This document shows positions 48,053 to 61,118 of a stretch of 64,000 nucleotides of DNA, piece after piece (the stretch's first letter is position 1; the number at the start of each line of letters is the position of its first letter). Under the pieces are notes generated by a model, which saw nothing but the letters and a program-made list of their open reading frames with translations, was not told the DNA's origin and did not search any database. This DNA comes from Onchidella celtica. Its lineage: Eukaryota > Mollusca > Gastropoda > Systellommatophora > Onchidiidae. The position numbers and the translations under genes are program-made. The stretch lies in assembly GCA_963931925.1 (NCBI GenBank), contig OZ007567.1:89632998-89696997 (forward strand), given 5' to 3'.

Positions 48053-49111
48053 CTGGGGAAGAGGACAAGAAGAAAACAGCTCTATTAACCACTGACTAAT
48101 CAGACCAACCTGTCCATAAAGAGGACACACATATGACAATATAATGACTGACTGTCAAATCGCTGGTTTGAGAGAAGTTATTTTGACCTTTCATTTCAAG
48201 TCCTGTTCTCCAAATATTGCCCAATCAGACTCTCTTGAACTTCAAACTTCTCCAAACACTTCCATTTTACGAACACGGAGAAATGTGAACAGTTCCTAGC
48301 CACCAAGTTACAAAAACAAATAACACAGTCTCCGATACAACAATAAAACAAGGAACAAACTAAAAACTGTAGAATCCCAGTTGGCCTTCAGTGACATGAA
48401 AAACACCAGCCACTCACCCACAATTTATGTGCATGCATATACAATACAAAGACACCACCTTTAACAGACCAAATTCCTCTGAACTTTCAGGAATGGAACT
48501 TCAGTTAAATTTCGTATCAAGTAGATATACATGTCCAAAGAAACTATGCAGAAAAACATTTACAAGTAATTTGGCATGTAAAGCATAACAAGTTAAAAAC
48601 TCACATTTGATGTTGATAACATGAAGTCATACATCACCACTTGATAGACAAATAAGCAAGGAATGAAAAACATGGTAAAAAATGGCCTATGGCCCAAGAT
48701 TTGTGAACTTCACAACACTTTTGCCTGTCTGGTGCATGAACTATGAAGTAAAAGAAAATACTTCTGACCACGGGTTAACAAACAGATAATGTAATAACAA
48801 AATCTAAAGAAATGCTATAAAGGATAAATAGTAACACAGCATGACCAATTCAAGACAAATACAGCTTTTACCGCCTAGTAAAATTCTCAAAGACAAGCTG
48901 CCATAAGTACAAAAAACACACATGTCTGTGGTCGTTTATTTAGATACATTGCAACAAATACAATGTTCTTTTCATCCACTCCCTTCACTAACCAACCCCC
49001 CAATGCTGAGAGTATTCCAAGGAATATTAATTTGACGTGAGATATCTTTTCCTTTGTGACAAAAAATTTAAAGACGAATGGGAAGTAAAGAACAGACAGG
49101 GAAATAGTCTC
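48053..49111. other. Intron, nothing recognised
   Basis: About 1 kb, AT-rich, without a recognisable feature. Confidence 0.35.
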
Positions 49112-49323
49112 TCAAGGTCCTTGCATCCCTTTTGTATATCTGCACATTGTCATATGCCTTTTGAGGTTACTTTTATAGGCCATACGATGACCACAATAAT
49201 CACAAGCGTAAGGAAGGATTTTAAAATGGACACCATTTGTATGCTCTTTCAGATGTGTTACATTTAGAAACAGCTTCCCACAAATGGTGCATTTGTGGCG
49301 GCCTGAAGAGCTTGGCAGGATAC
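49112..49323 (-). CDS. Class B zinc-finger terminal exon with two possible acceptors
   Basis: About 70 residues to a TGA stop at 49112-49114. Finger 1 is HKCTIC, GKLFLNVTHL, to HTNGVH; finger 2 is YACDYC, GHRMAYKSNL, to RHMTMC. Two AG sites fit: CTCTCCAG before 49323 and CTCTTCAG before 49302. They lie exactly 21 nt apart and both give phase 1 with Gly as split residue, so seven residues of linker may be optional. The exon has no usable upstream Met. Finger 2 is like that of the exon at 50220. Confidence 0.85.
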
Positions 49324-50219
49324 CTGGAGAGCAGAAAATGATAGCACTGTTTGGAAACTGACAAGAACAGGAACCCAGATGTTATACACCAAACTAGCAT
49401 TCCAGCTTGCAGATGTTAAGATTATTTTTTACAAATGCAACAGAAACAAAATTCAATAAAATTTTCTCATGAAAACGAAATGAAAAACACAGTACACAAC
49501 CAGAGCAATGAAAAGTGAAATTTAAAGTAACAGGTACCACTTGTCTTTGAAATCTACTTAGCTGCACCCAAAAATAAAATGAATGAACGATAGGACAAAA
49601 GTTCTCATGACACTTTCCGCTATGGCTAGCACAATAGCAGTGGAAGAACAAGTCGATACATTCTCATCCTGCAGATACAGAGAAAATCCAGGGCCAATGA
49701 CATTAAAGCATGTTATGAACTGGGCAAATACTCAAATTTTACAAAACGGTCAAAAAGTCAACTGTGTGACTTGAATACTATGCACAGATCTGATGGTAAT
49801 TCCAATTCTCCCAAGGAGACATATGAAAACACACTGCACATTCACAATGATTCATGCTCTCTTTGGGAAACACCATTTTACTCCATAAAATGTACAGATG
49901 TGAAAAAATATTCCAAGTACAGTAATTTCACTATTGTAATGACAACAGTGAGGCAATCCTAAAAGGCAAACAAAAGATTTAAGAACGTTGACCAGATAGC
50001 CCCGGAAAATCAATTGATAATATTATTATCAATTATCAAGGTAGAAACCATCTAAATAAATCATCATGTGACCCCAAGAACAGGAGAAAAGAAAGTTCAG
50101 ATCAAAACTTCCTGTAACTGCAAAAGTCAGATTTCAATGGCAAATGGAAGACTTTTCAGATTGCTTTCATGCAAACTGTATACCTTTATGTGACTGACTA
50201 CAAAACTGGCTCAAAAGGA
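49324..50219. other. Intron with a small palindrome
   Basis: AT-rich. At 50013-50033 ATTGATAAT and ATTATCAAT form a 9-bp inverted repeat around three bases. Nothing else was recognised. Confidence 0.4.
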
Positions 50220-50434
50220 TTAACAGCTGTGAGATTTGTCCGCATACATGCACTTTATTACATGCTTTTTCAAGTTGCTTTTATAAGCAACACGGTAATC
50301 ACAGTATGGACAGCCATATGGAAAGATTTTTAAATGTATAGCATTCACATGTTCTCTAAGTTGGTATGAACTCGTGCATTGTTTTCCACAAGAAGAGCAC
50401 TGGAATCGTGTGATTGGTGATCTTGCCATGAGAC
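50220..50434 (-). CDS. Class B zinc-finger terminal exon
   Basis: About 71 residues from the acceptor TTGTTCTTCAG. Finger 1 is FQCSSC to HVNAIH; finger 2 is YGCPYC, DYRVAYKSNL, to KHVIKC. The Arg-Val-Ala core of finger 2 replaces the usual aromatic residue, as in the exon at 49112 (Arg-Met-Ala), making these two sisters. The next exon begins about 230 bp away. Confidence 0.9.
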
Positions 50435-50665
50435 CTGAAGAACAAAAAAAAAATTTCAAAAACAGGATTTGCCACCCAGACCCTCCTAAACACTGACTGT
50501 CCAAAACACATAATGCTTAAGATTGTCGGTACTACATTAATTAATAAAAGGAACGACGTGTGACCTAAAAAAAAAAACCAGTGACAAATTATTTGGGCAT
50601 GAATCTCTGTCAAAACCAGAACAGCTGTTTACAGTGCATTCACCTAAGTCAGGATACAAATGGCT

Positions 50666-50859
50666 TCATGAAAGCCCTAAACTATGATTTAGATGGAGAT
50701 GTCGTTTCAAACTTCTTTTATAACCAAATCCCCGACCACAATGAGGGCAGATATATTGATTCAGTTGCAGATGAACAGCCTCAATATGTTCCTTAAGATG
50801 AAAGTTGCTTTGAAAACCTTTCCCACAGCGGCTGCACACCTTTGAAAGGACAGGGCAAC
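50666..50859 (-). CDS. Class B zinc-finger terminal exon with a full C2H2 second finger
   Basis: About 64 residues from the acceptor TTCCATTTCAG. KVCSRC to HIEAVH, then YICPHC, GRGFGYKRSL, to RHLHLNH, ending H-x4-H instead of the usual Cys. A six-residue tail follows. Confidence 0.9.
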
Positions 50860-51626
50860 CTGAAATGGAAATAAGTACTTGTATCTCTAGTAAGCCATTG
50901 CAGCCGACCGTAGGACAACACCATAATGAGACAAAAAGGAACACTACATTGAAAAACCATGGGTGTTTTCTAGTTGAGATAGCTTTTCCCAATAACAGGC
51001 CAGCAAGTATTAGATAAGCCTACTAGAAAGTAATAAAGTATTTGAACTATCATAAATCAAACTGTATGATGACTCAACTTTACCCTCTACACACTGAAAA
51101 AGACTTGACAAAAGTAAGCATTGCTACTTGCAGGTCACTGAAGCACACCTGAACAATATCACAAAACAAAATGATGCATACTGCATAGCTTTCTGTTCAC
51201 CTCCAAGCTCCAGTTTCACTTTTTTTTGCTTAAGGAAAGTGGTGAATCTTATATTATGCCTAGATCACAGAGTGTGAAAATGTTTTAACTGTATTCACAA
51301 CATTACTGACACATTTCAAAATGGAAACCATTCCTGATTTAAAATGCAAGTGCTTCTGATATGATTTTCCGGCGTTCTGATAATCTAAGTGGCATCTTCA
51401 CACAAGTACTCAAAAGCTCAATTTCGTATTTGTGACTAAAGACTAGATTATTAAGACATGAATTGCTTTCCCAGTTTGCTGGATAAAATTAAAAACAAAT
51501 CATGCACAAATCAGCCTTCTGAGTGAAATTACGATGTTACCATGTTTTAAATTGGTTCCATCCTTCTCTCTCTCTAATATTAGTAATAATCTAGTCTTAC
51601 CATGTCATATATGCATGTAGGTCATT
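50860..51626. other. Intron, nothing recognised
   Basis: No gene signal was seen. Confidence 0.35.
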
Positions 51627-51840
51627 GTCAAATACAGCCTCAAATGGGCTAAGCTAATCAAACGGAGTGAGCCCCCCTCAACCCAGTTTTTTTACTGTCA
51701 TAAAAACATTTTTATGAGATTCCCCAAAACTAAAAAAAAAAAAATGATACAGAGGAGGCTGGGTTGATCTGATTAGCTAAACTTAAGAAAAATTAATTTT
51801 TTTTATAATTTTTAAAACTGTATTTGGGCTGCAGGTTGAG
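51627..51840. mobile_element. Imperfect inverted repeat, MITE-like
   Basis: The left arm contains CAAATACAG, GCTAATCA and TCAACCCAG in order. The right arm contains the reverse complements in mirrored order (CTGGGTTGA, TGATTAGC, CTGTATTTG). The arms enclose an A/T-rich centre. Total length is about 210 bp. No open frame and no certain target duplication were seen. Confidence 0.45.
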
Positions 51841-53614
51841 CCAAAAACAACAAAAAAATAGGACCATGCCTGCACTGCAGATTCTCACACATATGCATGA
51901 AAATCTGTTTCAGAATGAAGACATCAAAAAGCCCCCCCCCCCCCCCCCCCCTAACAAAGTTCCTTCATGCCATATTTCTGGGGTCAGCTCAGTTAACTCT
52001 GTGACTACGGAGGAGTGAACATCAGAGTGGTACCACTAGTCTTATTACTAGCGTTAGAGATTCCCCTTGAATTTAGCTTCTGCTATTTGCAGGTATGTTA
52101 TAATTAAATTATGGTTGCTTTATCCATTTTTTTTCTTTTTGTTGAAATGGGATATATGACATTTTTCTTTCCATTGCAGCAGTCAGAGTCCCGTATGAGT
52201 CACAGTGCATAATCTCCAACTGCACGTTGTGATATGAACTTAGATGATGTTACTTTGTCCATCCCAGACTGCAGATGACAAAGTCCTCATATATCATAAA
52301 AATGTCAAGATAATCACTTGCAGTATTAGGTCTTTTCCTGCTTTCTCATAACTGGAGATTCCAGAATGACCACCTTTGCACTGGTAATAAATCATTACCA
52401 TTTCCTGTGAGTGTAGTAACTCAAAAATTTGAGAAACTAATTTCAAATATGTTCTACTACATTCAACACCGCATTGAATGATCTTGGTTCTAGACTCCTA
52501 AGCAGAAAAATAATCGAATAGCAATCTTTCAGAAAGTCATTATCACTAGATCAGTTGTGCTAAAACAAAACATTTTTTGCTTCTCCTGAAAGACAGTCAA
52601 AACTAATTACTACAGTTTTTAAGGGAGCTGTGGTGACGAAATACCACTATTCAAATCAAGTAGGCCTACCATGTGCAAAAAAAAGTTTGCACTCTAGACG
52701 TGTCTATGGAGCACGATATGGTTGTCATGATTTCTTACATTGTTTCAGGGCTTGGAGACAATGTTGGACAGGATTGTATGATGAATTGTAGATGTGATAA
52801 GTGTGGCTCATAAAGTCATATGGTAAGAGGAGACCGACAAGATTTTCACAGTATAATAACTATGACAGATGCAGAATATACTAAAACTGAGTACAGTATA
52901 CTTTCCAAATGAGAGAAAGCATTCCACAGCACACAAGTTATTATATCTCCTTTTGACACAGAATAAGTGTCATTTGCAAACTTGTCTACCATTAAAAAAA
53001 AAAGTGTTAACATCTTGTAATTTTAATATCTAATTACAATCAGAAATGACAGTGAAATCAAAACAGCAACACACAGAGTTCAATTTAAAAGCAAAAAAAA
53101 AAAAAAGAAAAGAAAAAGAGCAACAACACAAAAACCTGCCCCTCTTGCAAGATTAATTAAACTGTGTGCAACAAGTTTGCCCTTAAATGCTTTCAAGTGT
53201 GAATGCTTGTACTTATTTGAGCTCTCACCGGCCTTCCTTCTCTCTAAGAAATACAGCAAGCTTTGACTTTTATATGTGGAGTGATCAGGTAACTGCAATG
53301 GAAAATGTACGTATATCTGCTTGTCTGACTGAATATGAGACAAGGAAAAATAAGGTATGGTTGTGTACTAGAGCAAATTTCTTCTTCTTTTTCTTTTACT
53401 CTGGATGCACTTACTTCAAATACAGGTTGGTTAAAAAAAAGTAAGACACAATCAAACTGACTGCAGTTTCTCCAGGCGAAAATGATACAGACAATGATGG
53501 TGACAGATTTGAAACTTTTATTTTGAAAGATTTGACACAGGTATTACACATCATTTGACATCAGACATACAACACAAGTCAAGGCTGCAGTCACTAAAGG
53601 TCTGAAAGGTTTCA
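51841..53614. other. Intron with a poly-C tract
   Basis: A run of about 20 C lies at 51932-51951 and A runs near 53094. No exon was found in 1.8 kb. Confidence 0.4.
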
Positions 53615-53823
53615 TCACTCAAGAGGGGCATTTGATAACTTGGCATGTGCAGTCATCATATGACGAATCATGTTGCTTTTGTACCCAAACCTTTTTCCAC
53701 AATGATTGCAAGAATAAGGGAACTGTTTAAAATGAACGCTATTCATATGATCCTTATGATGTCGACGGCTCTGAAGTGGCTTTTCACACAAGCTGCACCA
53801 CCACAGTCTCGAAAATGGATTAT
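53615..53823 (-). CDS. Class B zinc-finger terminal exon
   Basis: About 69 residues. The acceptor CTGACTTCCCAG gives Asp as split residue. Finger 1 is WWCSLC, EKPLQSRRHH, to HMNSVH; finger 2 is YSCNHC, GKRFGYKSNM, to RHMMTAH, with a His as last ligand. A ten-residue tail follows. Confidence 0.9.
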
Positions 53824-54086
53824 CTGGGAAGTCAGAGAATTGATACCAAGGTATTATTCTCATTTCAAAAAAAAAAAAAATGACACTGACATAACAACTC
53901 CTAATTAAAACAGCAAGAGCACTAGTTTTCAAAATATTAAGCTGCACTACAGAAAAAATGACTCTCCAACTTCATTCTATCATTATGAGACACAATTAGG
54001 CCCATATTTGCAACAAATTAAAAATGTTTTATCCGGCTCAAGATCACTTTCAAGGGTAACTATGACCATCTGGAAACATCAAGATG

Positions 54087-54280
54087 TCAATTTGGTGGAA
54101 AATGGCATGTTGTAGCACTGTGCCGCTTCAAGCTCCTTTTGTAAGCAAATCTCTTGCCACAAGCTCCACATGAGAATGCCAAGACTTTAAAATGAACACT
54201 GTTTTTGTGATCACGCAACTCCCAAGAGGAACGCATATGTTTCAGACAAATATCACACTGGTACTTGTAACGCCAGATAT
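54087..54280 (-). CDS. Class B zinc-finger terminal exon
   Basis: About 64 residues. The acceptor TTTTCTTCAG gives Asp as split residue. Finger 1 is YQCDIC to HKNSVH; finger 2 is FSCGAC, GKRFAYKRSL, to RHSATTC (H-x4-C). It is adjacent to the exon at 53615, which shares an Asp start. Confidence 0.9.
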
Positions 54281-55046
54281 CTGAAGAAAAGAAATGTTTA
54301 CCCACTTTTCAGATGTCAACCAGTGGCAGGCATGCAATTAGTAGTTGCAGATTAAATTCAATTGTTCATTTTGGTTTGCAGCAGTCCCAAGTCAGCTTAA
54401 TGAGGACAAACACACATACGCTCACAGCTATCTAACAGGAATGACAATGTAGCAGATCCTTTGAGATGCTTTCAGTTGTGACAGAAATAATGACCTTCTA
54501 GCTACTTAATTACGGCACATTTTCCTGTGATGGTCAGGGCACAAAACTTTCCCGGAACAATGCTGGAATGGAATCTAGGTAACTCCTCCATGCAGAAGGA
54601 AGAAGAAAAGACAAATTGCAAGAGAACTGAAAATATTAGTCTTGACAATATTCAACTGATCATCAATACTAATTACATGTTTGTATCTAATCATTTATTA
54701 TAATTGCTTCATAAAAAAAATCATTTGCTGGATGGGACTCAGTGACAGTAAGGGGATAAAAACTAAAAGCTACTGTACCTGAGACAAACTGAACCGTCGA
54801 ATGTGAAAGCAACCATCAGTTCACAAATGAATTCCAAACAAACTTTTAGGCCAATGACATAGATCTACAGAGTTCAATGACAAACTTCTCAGAGCTATTG
54901 ACCCTTTTTGAAACTAGTGGCAAATACATGTAAATCATACCAGGAACGCAAAGCATTTGGATACTTTTATGAAGAAAGTTTATGGAAACAACAAAACTTT
55001 TAACAATAAACCATTTCGCAGAAAAGAGTTGAATACAAGCTGTTTG
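54281..55046. other. Intron, nothing recognised
   Basis: AT-rich; no feature. Confidence 0.35.
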
Positions 55047-55258
55047 TTATTTTGGGGTTCTGGTCAACACAAAAGGTCGCCGTGGACATGTTTTTGCATG
55101 ACGCAGACAGTTTTTCTTATATCCAAAACGTTTTGCACAATGCTGACAGGAATACTCAAACAAGCCAAAGTGTACAGCATTTGTATGTTCTTGAAGATGC
55201 CTGCGGTGATGGCAAAGTTGTCCACATATTTTGCAGCGAAAGCGGCTGAATCCAGCAC
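55047..55258 (-). CDS. Class B zinc-finger terminal exon
   Basis: About 70 residues from the acceptor AACGTTTCACAG-like site (GTTTCACAG). Finger 1 is FRCKIC, GQLCHHRRHL, to HTNAVH; finger 2 is YSCQHC, AKRFGYKKNC, to RHAKTC. A basic, Pro/Thr-rich tail of about 12 residues ends the exon. Confidence 0.9.
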
Positions 55259-56680
55259 CTGTGAAACGAACAGAAATCATCTCTGAAAGCATTGTTTTCT
55301 TCGCCTATGAATATCAGATAAAATGCTAGTCTATTCTCAGAACACAGCCAGGTAAAAACAGGATTGATCCAGGACATCAATGTTTGACTAAAATGGCCTT
55401 TGCCAATGTGTCATGGGGTCCAATAAGGCATCTCTGCAATGGACCTAACAGCCCTGGCTGACTGATCATATTAAAAAAAAAAAAATTGGACAAAACTGAA
55501 ATTCATATTGGCATTACCTTTCAATACTCTGCCCTGATCCCTCTTACCAACACTGTAAAGCAATTGTCCCAAAAACTAACACTTTTGGGGAGTTTTACTG
55601 CCTGACAGCGTTCAGCATGTAGCACCATGTAACCCCCCCCCCCCTCCCCCGCCATACTGTATGACTCAGTTCACACGAACAGGTTTAACTGATAAAATTG
55701 TACCACTCAAGGACACAGATGCAAATATTACTGACTGCGAGAAAAATTGAAGTAAGACAAAGACTCTGAAAATGCATTGAAAGAACTGGCAATCACAGCT
55801 GACAAAGAAATGTGAAGTCACTATAGGTTGGGATATAATGAAAGTAAGCAGTGCCTGGCATGATACACAGTATGTGAACTTCAGCCACTGCACAGTTTCA
55901 ATTCTTTTCTCATTAACTACACTGCATTTCTTCACCCGCCCCATCGAGCATCATGAGAGAGTACAATATGCAAGTAACACCACCACACAGCAACCACATC
56001 TTCCCCTAAGCATTTTCAACACAAGGACAATACTCATTGAAGTAAAAGTAAAACATGGCATGACCATGTACCCAAATTTTTCTTTTCTGAAGGGTAACCA
56101 AGTGACTGAGCTACAGGGAAAAAAAAAAAGCTCCAAAGCTGCAAAACATTACAGAACTCGGTAGACACAAAATGTTGATTGTATGGATATTGTTTTCTTG
56201 GTACAATCTGTCTCCCCGTTGACTAAATCAAGATCGTTCACAAGCATACTGACAATGGAGCAGTTCATTTCCAAAACAGCACCCATATTTAGGACCAGTT
56301 GAACTTAACACCCTGAATGACACAACAGCAGCGATGCCATAGTTAGAAAGCTTTTATTCACTTCTATCTCGCATGTTGCTTCACTTTTTACTCAAATTCA
56401 AAATCACAAGTTGAAACCATACAGTCTATTATTTTTTCCTTCTTGATTTGACATTGTTTTCAAAATTGAAGAAAGTGAAGCATCCTGGAAATGTCCATGT
56501 CATGAGATGATTTACCATGCATGAAACAATTTAGATAATAAACAATAAAATTTACCATCACAATAGGCCAACAGCATGCACTCATGTAATAGACAAAGAT
56601 AAAAATGTCCTGTCACAATCTATGACAGATCATGACTGTGGGATTATAACTCTAAATTGGAAATCAGTAAGACCAAAGTG
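55259..56680. other. Intron; right part belongs to a segmental duplication
   Basis: From about 56200 the sequence parallels 63290-63700 (shared CAATCTGTCTCCCC, GGAGCA-TTCATTTCC and AGCATCCTGGAAAT blocks in order). A poly-C run lies near 55633-55650. Confidence 0.5.
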
Positions 56681-56703
56681 ATGTTTACCTTCATACTGCC
56701 CAT

Positions 56704-56920
56704 CTAAATTGACCGACCAGCAACCCTTTTGTAGCGCAAGTTTTTCACACGATATTCACATGCATATGGCAATAAATTGAAGTGAACACTGTTCTTGTGC
56801 TCTGTTAGATGTTTATTATGATGGCACTGTTTCCAAAACAGCTCACATCGAATTTTATACTGTGCTGACAGTGATTCATTCGCTGAACTTTCATTTCTTG
56901 ATCTACAGATCAAAGGGCAT
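56704..56920 (-). pseudogene. Dead class B zinc-finger exon
   Basis: It is clearly homologous to the exons at 57934 and 63733 (shared RNES-ANESLSAQYK, HKNSVHFNLLPYACEY). Three lesions are visible. The acceptor CTCTACAG of the sisters reads CTCTACATG, so the AG is gone. The second Cys ligand of finger 1 is Phe (CELF instead of CELC). The second Cys of finger 2 and everything after it are scrambled (CEYRVKNLRYKR) before an early stop. It should be neither spliced nor able to bind zinc normally. Confidence 0.85.
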
Positions 56921-57399
56921 GTAGAGAAAATGAGTGTGGAAAAAATCTGGTCAATGATTGAAAAAAAAAATAATATACAACACAAAGACTGGGCTCAATA
57001 CAGACCACTAATAAGTTAAGTCAGTTACATTTCAACAAGATAAAACAAAGATTTGCTGCTCTGATGAGATTAAAGAAATCTTATTGGAACAATTTTCTGT
57101 GACGCTTATAAATAAAATGGCAAGTTCAATCACGAAACTTACTACAATACAATCCACAGTACATGTATTAGGTAATAATAAAATTTAAAACACAATATGC
57201 AAACCACAAGCATTCAAGTAACTAGCCAACCCACTCAAGATAAATCTTGCAGATTCTTTGTAGGAAGCAACATCTAGATCTAGGCTACATTAAAAGCAGC
57301 ATTTGGATTGGATGCAATGACTAATAGAACTTATGTAGGAATACACAGATGTGATTACGTTGATTTTCGGCCACCAATATGTTAAGAGAGGTCAAGAAC

Positions 57400-57650
57400 G
57401 GAATTTCCGATCATTGTTTTTTATTCCACTGGACGAAAATGCATCGCTGTTTTTGCGGCTCAAAAAATATTAATATGAATAATAGTAAAGACTGATTTTT
57501 GTTCAAAATGAATGTGTCCACGTAACTGTTCGTCAGAATTTGATGCAGTACACCAAGTTTCATAATTTTTTATGGCGCAGTCGCAAAGTTTTAGCTGCTT
57601 ACAGGTTCACCCTCTAGCTCAATTATAATAATAATAATAGTTCGTCCATC
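57400..57650 (+). repeat. Second copy of the dispersed repeat seen at the left edge
   Basis: 57594-57627 matches bases 1-34, followed by TAATAATAATAATAG. The sequence before it (from about 57400) may be the body of the same element, cut off by the window edge in the first copy. Confidence 0.45.
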
Positions 57651-57933
57651 AGGTATGATGATGACCTTAACAACACCAGAGGAATAAAGAACAGAAATTG
57701 TTGAGAATTTCAACACATGGACAATAAAGAGAACTAAAGGACACAGAGGACAGAATGGAAAGACTGTTCTTTCATGACTTATGGCTTCTCATGTGACTGA
57801 TAAGTCCTATTTTTGCCCTGCAGACCCTTCCGCATATTATAGTAAGATACAAAGACACAAATGTCTTCTCTTAACCTGTGACAAATTGTGTTCACAAGAT
57901 TTTATCACGACACCACAGATGGGAAAGTGATCT

Positions 57934-58181
57934 TTATTTTGAGACTGTCCGTTGATACTGACACAGTGTAGCATGGCGCACTGCATTTCTTTTGTATGGG
58001 AATCTCTTCCCACAATATTCACATGCATACTGCAATAAATTGAAGTGAACACTGTTTTTGTGCTCTTTAAGGTGTGTTTTGTCACGGCACTGTTTCCAAC
58101 ATAGCTCACATCGAAATTTATACTGTGCTGACAGAGATTCATTCACCAAACTTTCATCTCTTGACCTATAGATCAGTGAGC
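57934..58181 (-). CDS. Class B zinc-finger terminal exon (duplicated family)
   Basis: About 82 residues from the acceptor TTTTCTCTACAG. A 26-residue linker (SRDESLVNESLSAQYKF) precedes finger 1, RCELC, WKQCRDKTHL, to HKNSVH, and finger 2, YACEYC, GKRFPYKRNA, to RHATLC. The stop TAA lies inside an AATAAA word, a possible polyadenylation signal directly at the stop. It is one of three related copies; the copy at 56704 is dead and that at 63733 is intact. Confidence 0.92.
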
Positions 58182-60596
58182 CTGTAGAGAAAATAGGTGG
58201 GGGGAAAAAAATCCTGTCAATGATTTGCAAGTAAAAAACACACAGAGAATGGGCTCTACCTAAATTGCTAATAAGTCACTTGCATCCCAACATGCTGAAA
58301 CAAAGTCTCTCAGTCTCACTCTGCTCTGATCAGATTAAAAACATCCCACAGGAACAAATTTCTGTGATGTTAGAAAACTGACAAGTCTTCAGATTCCTAC
58401 TATTGAATTGTTCTCCGGACTTAATACGACTTAAATTAATCTTCATGTCTTATTTATTACACAACGGTACTCTTCAATTTCTCATGGTGATGCAATGAGT
58501 CAAAACTCTATGTCAAGATGGGACACTGGAAATTTTTTTATTGACAATTTGAAAACAAAGGAAAATACCTGCAGTTTCTTTTGTACTCTTAGGGCTATTC
58601 CTTTATTTCTTGTAAACAAATCTGTTCTATTATTAGTGTTACCGAGTTAGACTCATAGGTCATTTGATGAAACTTATGCCTACGGGTAATAATCCTTTGC
58701 TACTTTTACCTTAAAGATGTATTTGGCAAATAAAAAAAGAAACTTTTTTCATAGCAGTTAAAGTGGCTTCTTCTGAAACAGGAATGAACTTTTCTCAAAT
58801 TTTATTCTGTAATGATGCTATAAATTTATATGATGACGGAATTACTCAGATTATCCTAATGGCTATATGACAGAAATGGGATGAAAATTTGCGAGACTGT
58901 TGAAAAAAGAACTCTTTCCAGCACTTCTAACTGTTCACATGGTTCATTTCACATAAAAACATAAAGACTGTCACTGACGGCCTGCCATATGACTTGGCAG
59001 CCATGGATACTGAGCAACTCTATTATGAAAGTTAAACCCATAGACTTACTCACACAGTTGTGCTAAAATAAATAAAAACCAAAGTCTTACTTCTATATTC
59101 TGTATTGTGTAAGTTTGAAAGAAGTGTGTAATTTATTCCATTCATTTATCCTCTACAGAAGTGCAAGTAACACATCTCACTCATCCCATTTCAAGAATGG
59201 CCAACAGGGCATATAATATGAAAATTTGGAAAACATACTGGCATATCATTCATTTGAAAAGGAGCAGTATTTTCACTGAAGGGTGAAAAAAATATTAAAA
59301 ACTAGCTGCCCCATTTTTTTTTTTTTAGTTTCATTATCTGACCATCTCCCACAGTGAACAACAAATATTCTTAATTAATTACAATTATTTCAAACATCAT
59401 GAACCTGATATCTCATCAACTACAATTCATCACCCAAGAACACTATGAGCACCTATTTGAGCAGGTATCAAGCTTCATGCAAAACTGGGGAGCATGTAAC
59501 TTCTGTGAGCTTTGGGTATAAAGGCTGGTACCACTTTCAATCCTCCAGACAATGATTATCATATGAAAAAGTTTTGCTCCTGACATGCTTTTTTCTCACT
59601 ACAGACTTTGCCAATGAATGGACCATATCTGCCCACATGCCACTGCACAACATAAATCAAACCCATTTCCGGTGCAAAGCTTTTCAATACAATTAATGTT
59701 TCCTTTGTCCATGATTCCAATGCTCATATGAATGAGTCAGTAATCTCATATGATGGATTCAGTAATCTCAAATGCAATACAACTAGACTGGAAAACAGCA
59801 GCAACCAATAAAACCATCAGTAAAAACCCAAACACAATAACAAAATTATCATGTGACTATAACGTCCTTTTAACTAACAAAAGCACAATAAATTGTGCAC
59901 GGGGGCACTATATTTCTGCACAGCTATGTGACATTTGAATTGTAAGAAAATCTATCAAATCCCTGAAAATTTAGATAATAATATATATAATATATCAATG
60001 GTGTTGTACTCTAAAAGTGTAACTGGTTTTGGGATTGTTTTCCAGGAGACGAAAAAACATCTTTTTGCGAGTTTTTTTTATACAGGACTACATCTTTTTG
60101 GTGGTTGTCTTAATCAAACAAAACGTGTCTTTCTGTCGTAATAAATATTTAAAAAAAAAAAAAAAAAACAGGTTTTAAGCCAGTTAATCCTGTTACACGG
60201 TTATCACACAAAGTATTGTCGGGCACTAACGCAGTTAGAGATACGCATGACGAGAGCACAACAAAATTCCGCCACAAAAATCAGTTACACGATTAGAACA
60301 GCCACATACATGGTTAGAATTGTAACTATTGAAGGCTTCGAAGCTCAATTTTGCTATTTATAGTGCGTGTAGACTTCCCATTTGAATAGGGAATCCCCGG
60401 AAAGGCGTGGTGACTATTTCTAATTTAAAAAATGAGTTGGTCAATTTTTTCCAGGTACACGGTTAGAGCACAACACCATCGATATATTTCTTTGACAAAC
60501 CAGTATAAATCCATGTCTACTGATCAAAGAACACTTGTCTGCAAATCCTCACAACCATAAGGCTAGCAACAACACAGGAAAAAACCAGTGCCATTT
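58182..60596. other. Intron; left part belongs to the duplication
   Basis: About 58245-58380 resembles 56990-57110 (CTAATAAGT, ACAAAG and CTGATNAGATTAAA blocks). The rest is AT-rich without recognised features. Confidence 0.4.
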
Positions 60597-60820
60597 TCAA
60601 TTTGTTCCCCCATGAAATCTTTCATTCACAAAAATATTCATACAAAGGGAACAGGTTAATCGGTGACGAACAAAACTACTCTTATAAGCAAATTTCTTCC
60701 CACAGCTGCAGACATATGGAAGAAATTTCAAGTGAACGCTGTTCTTATGATCACGGAGATGATTTTTGTCACGACAAGTCTTTCCACATAAGTCACATTG
60801 ATGTCTTGATATGGGAAAGC
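60597..60820 (-). CDS. Class B zinc-finger terminal exon with a C-x-C second finger
   Basis: About 74 residues from the acceptor CTCTCCCCAG. Finger 1 is HQCDLC, GKTCRDKNHL, to HKNSVH. Finger 2 is YVCSCGKKFAYKSSF to RHRLTC: only one residue separates the two Cys, one fewer than normal. The frame, the rest of the finger and the tail are intact, and the exon at 61554 has the same feature, so this is not a random lesion. A 15-residue tail follows. Confidence 0.9.
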
Positions 60821-61118
60821 CTGGGGAGAGAGAATTTTTTGCCAGGCGTAACAAGAGTACCGATATTTTAGCTCATGACAATCTCAATAAAGCATGAAAA
60901 CTACACTGCTTAACAACAAAAACAGAAAGAAAGAAAAAACAACACCAAATCATGAACAGCACTACTCTTCTTGCTGTCTGCCCAATGCACAGGAAATAAC
61001 TTTAAAACAAGAGCAACAAGACAGGGAATATTCACCATTACTGTGGTTTGCAATTATGAATTTTTGGAAAGAAAATTTTTAAAAATACCTTTGAAGCTTA
61101 ACCATCATAACACGTACG

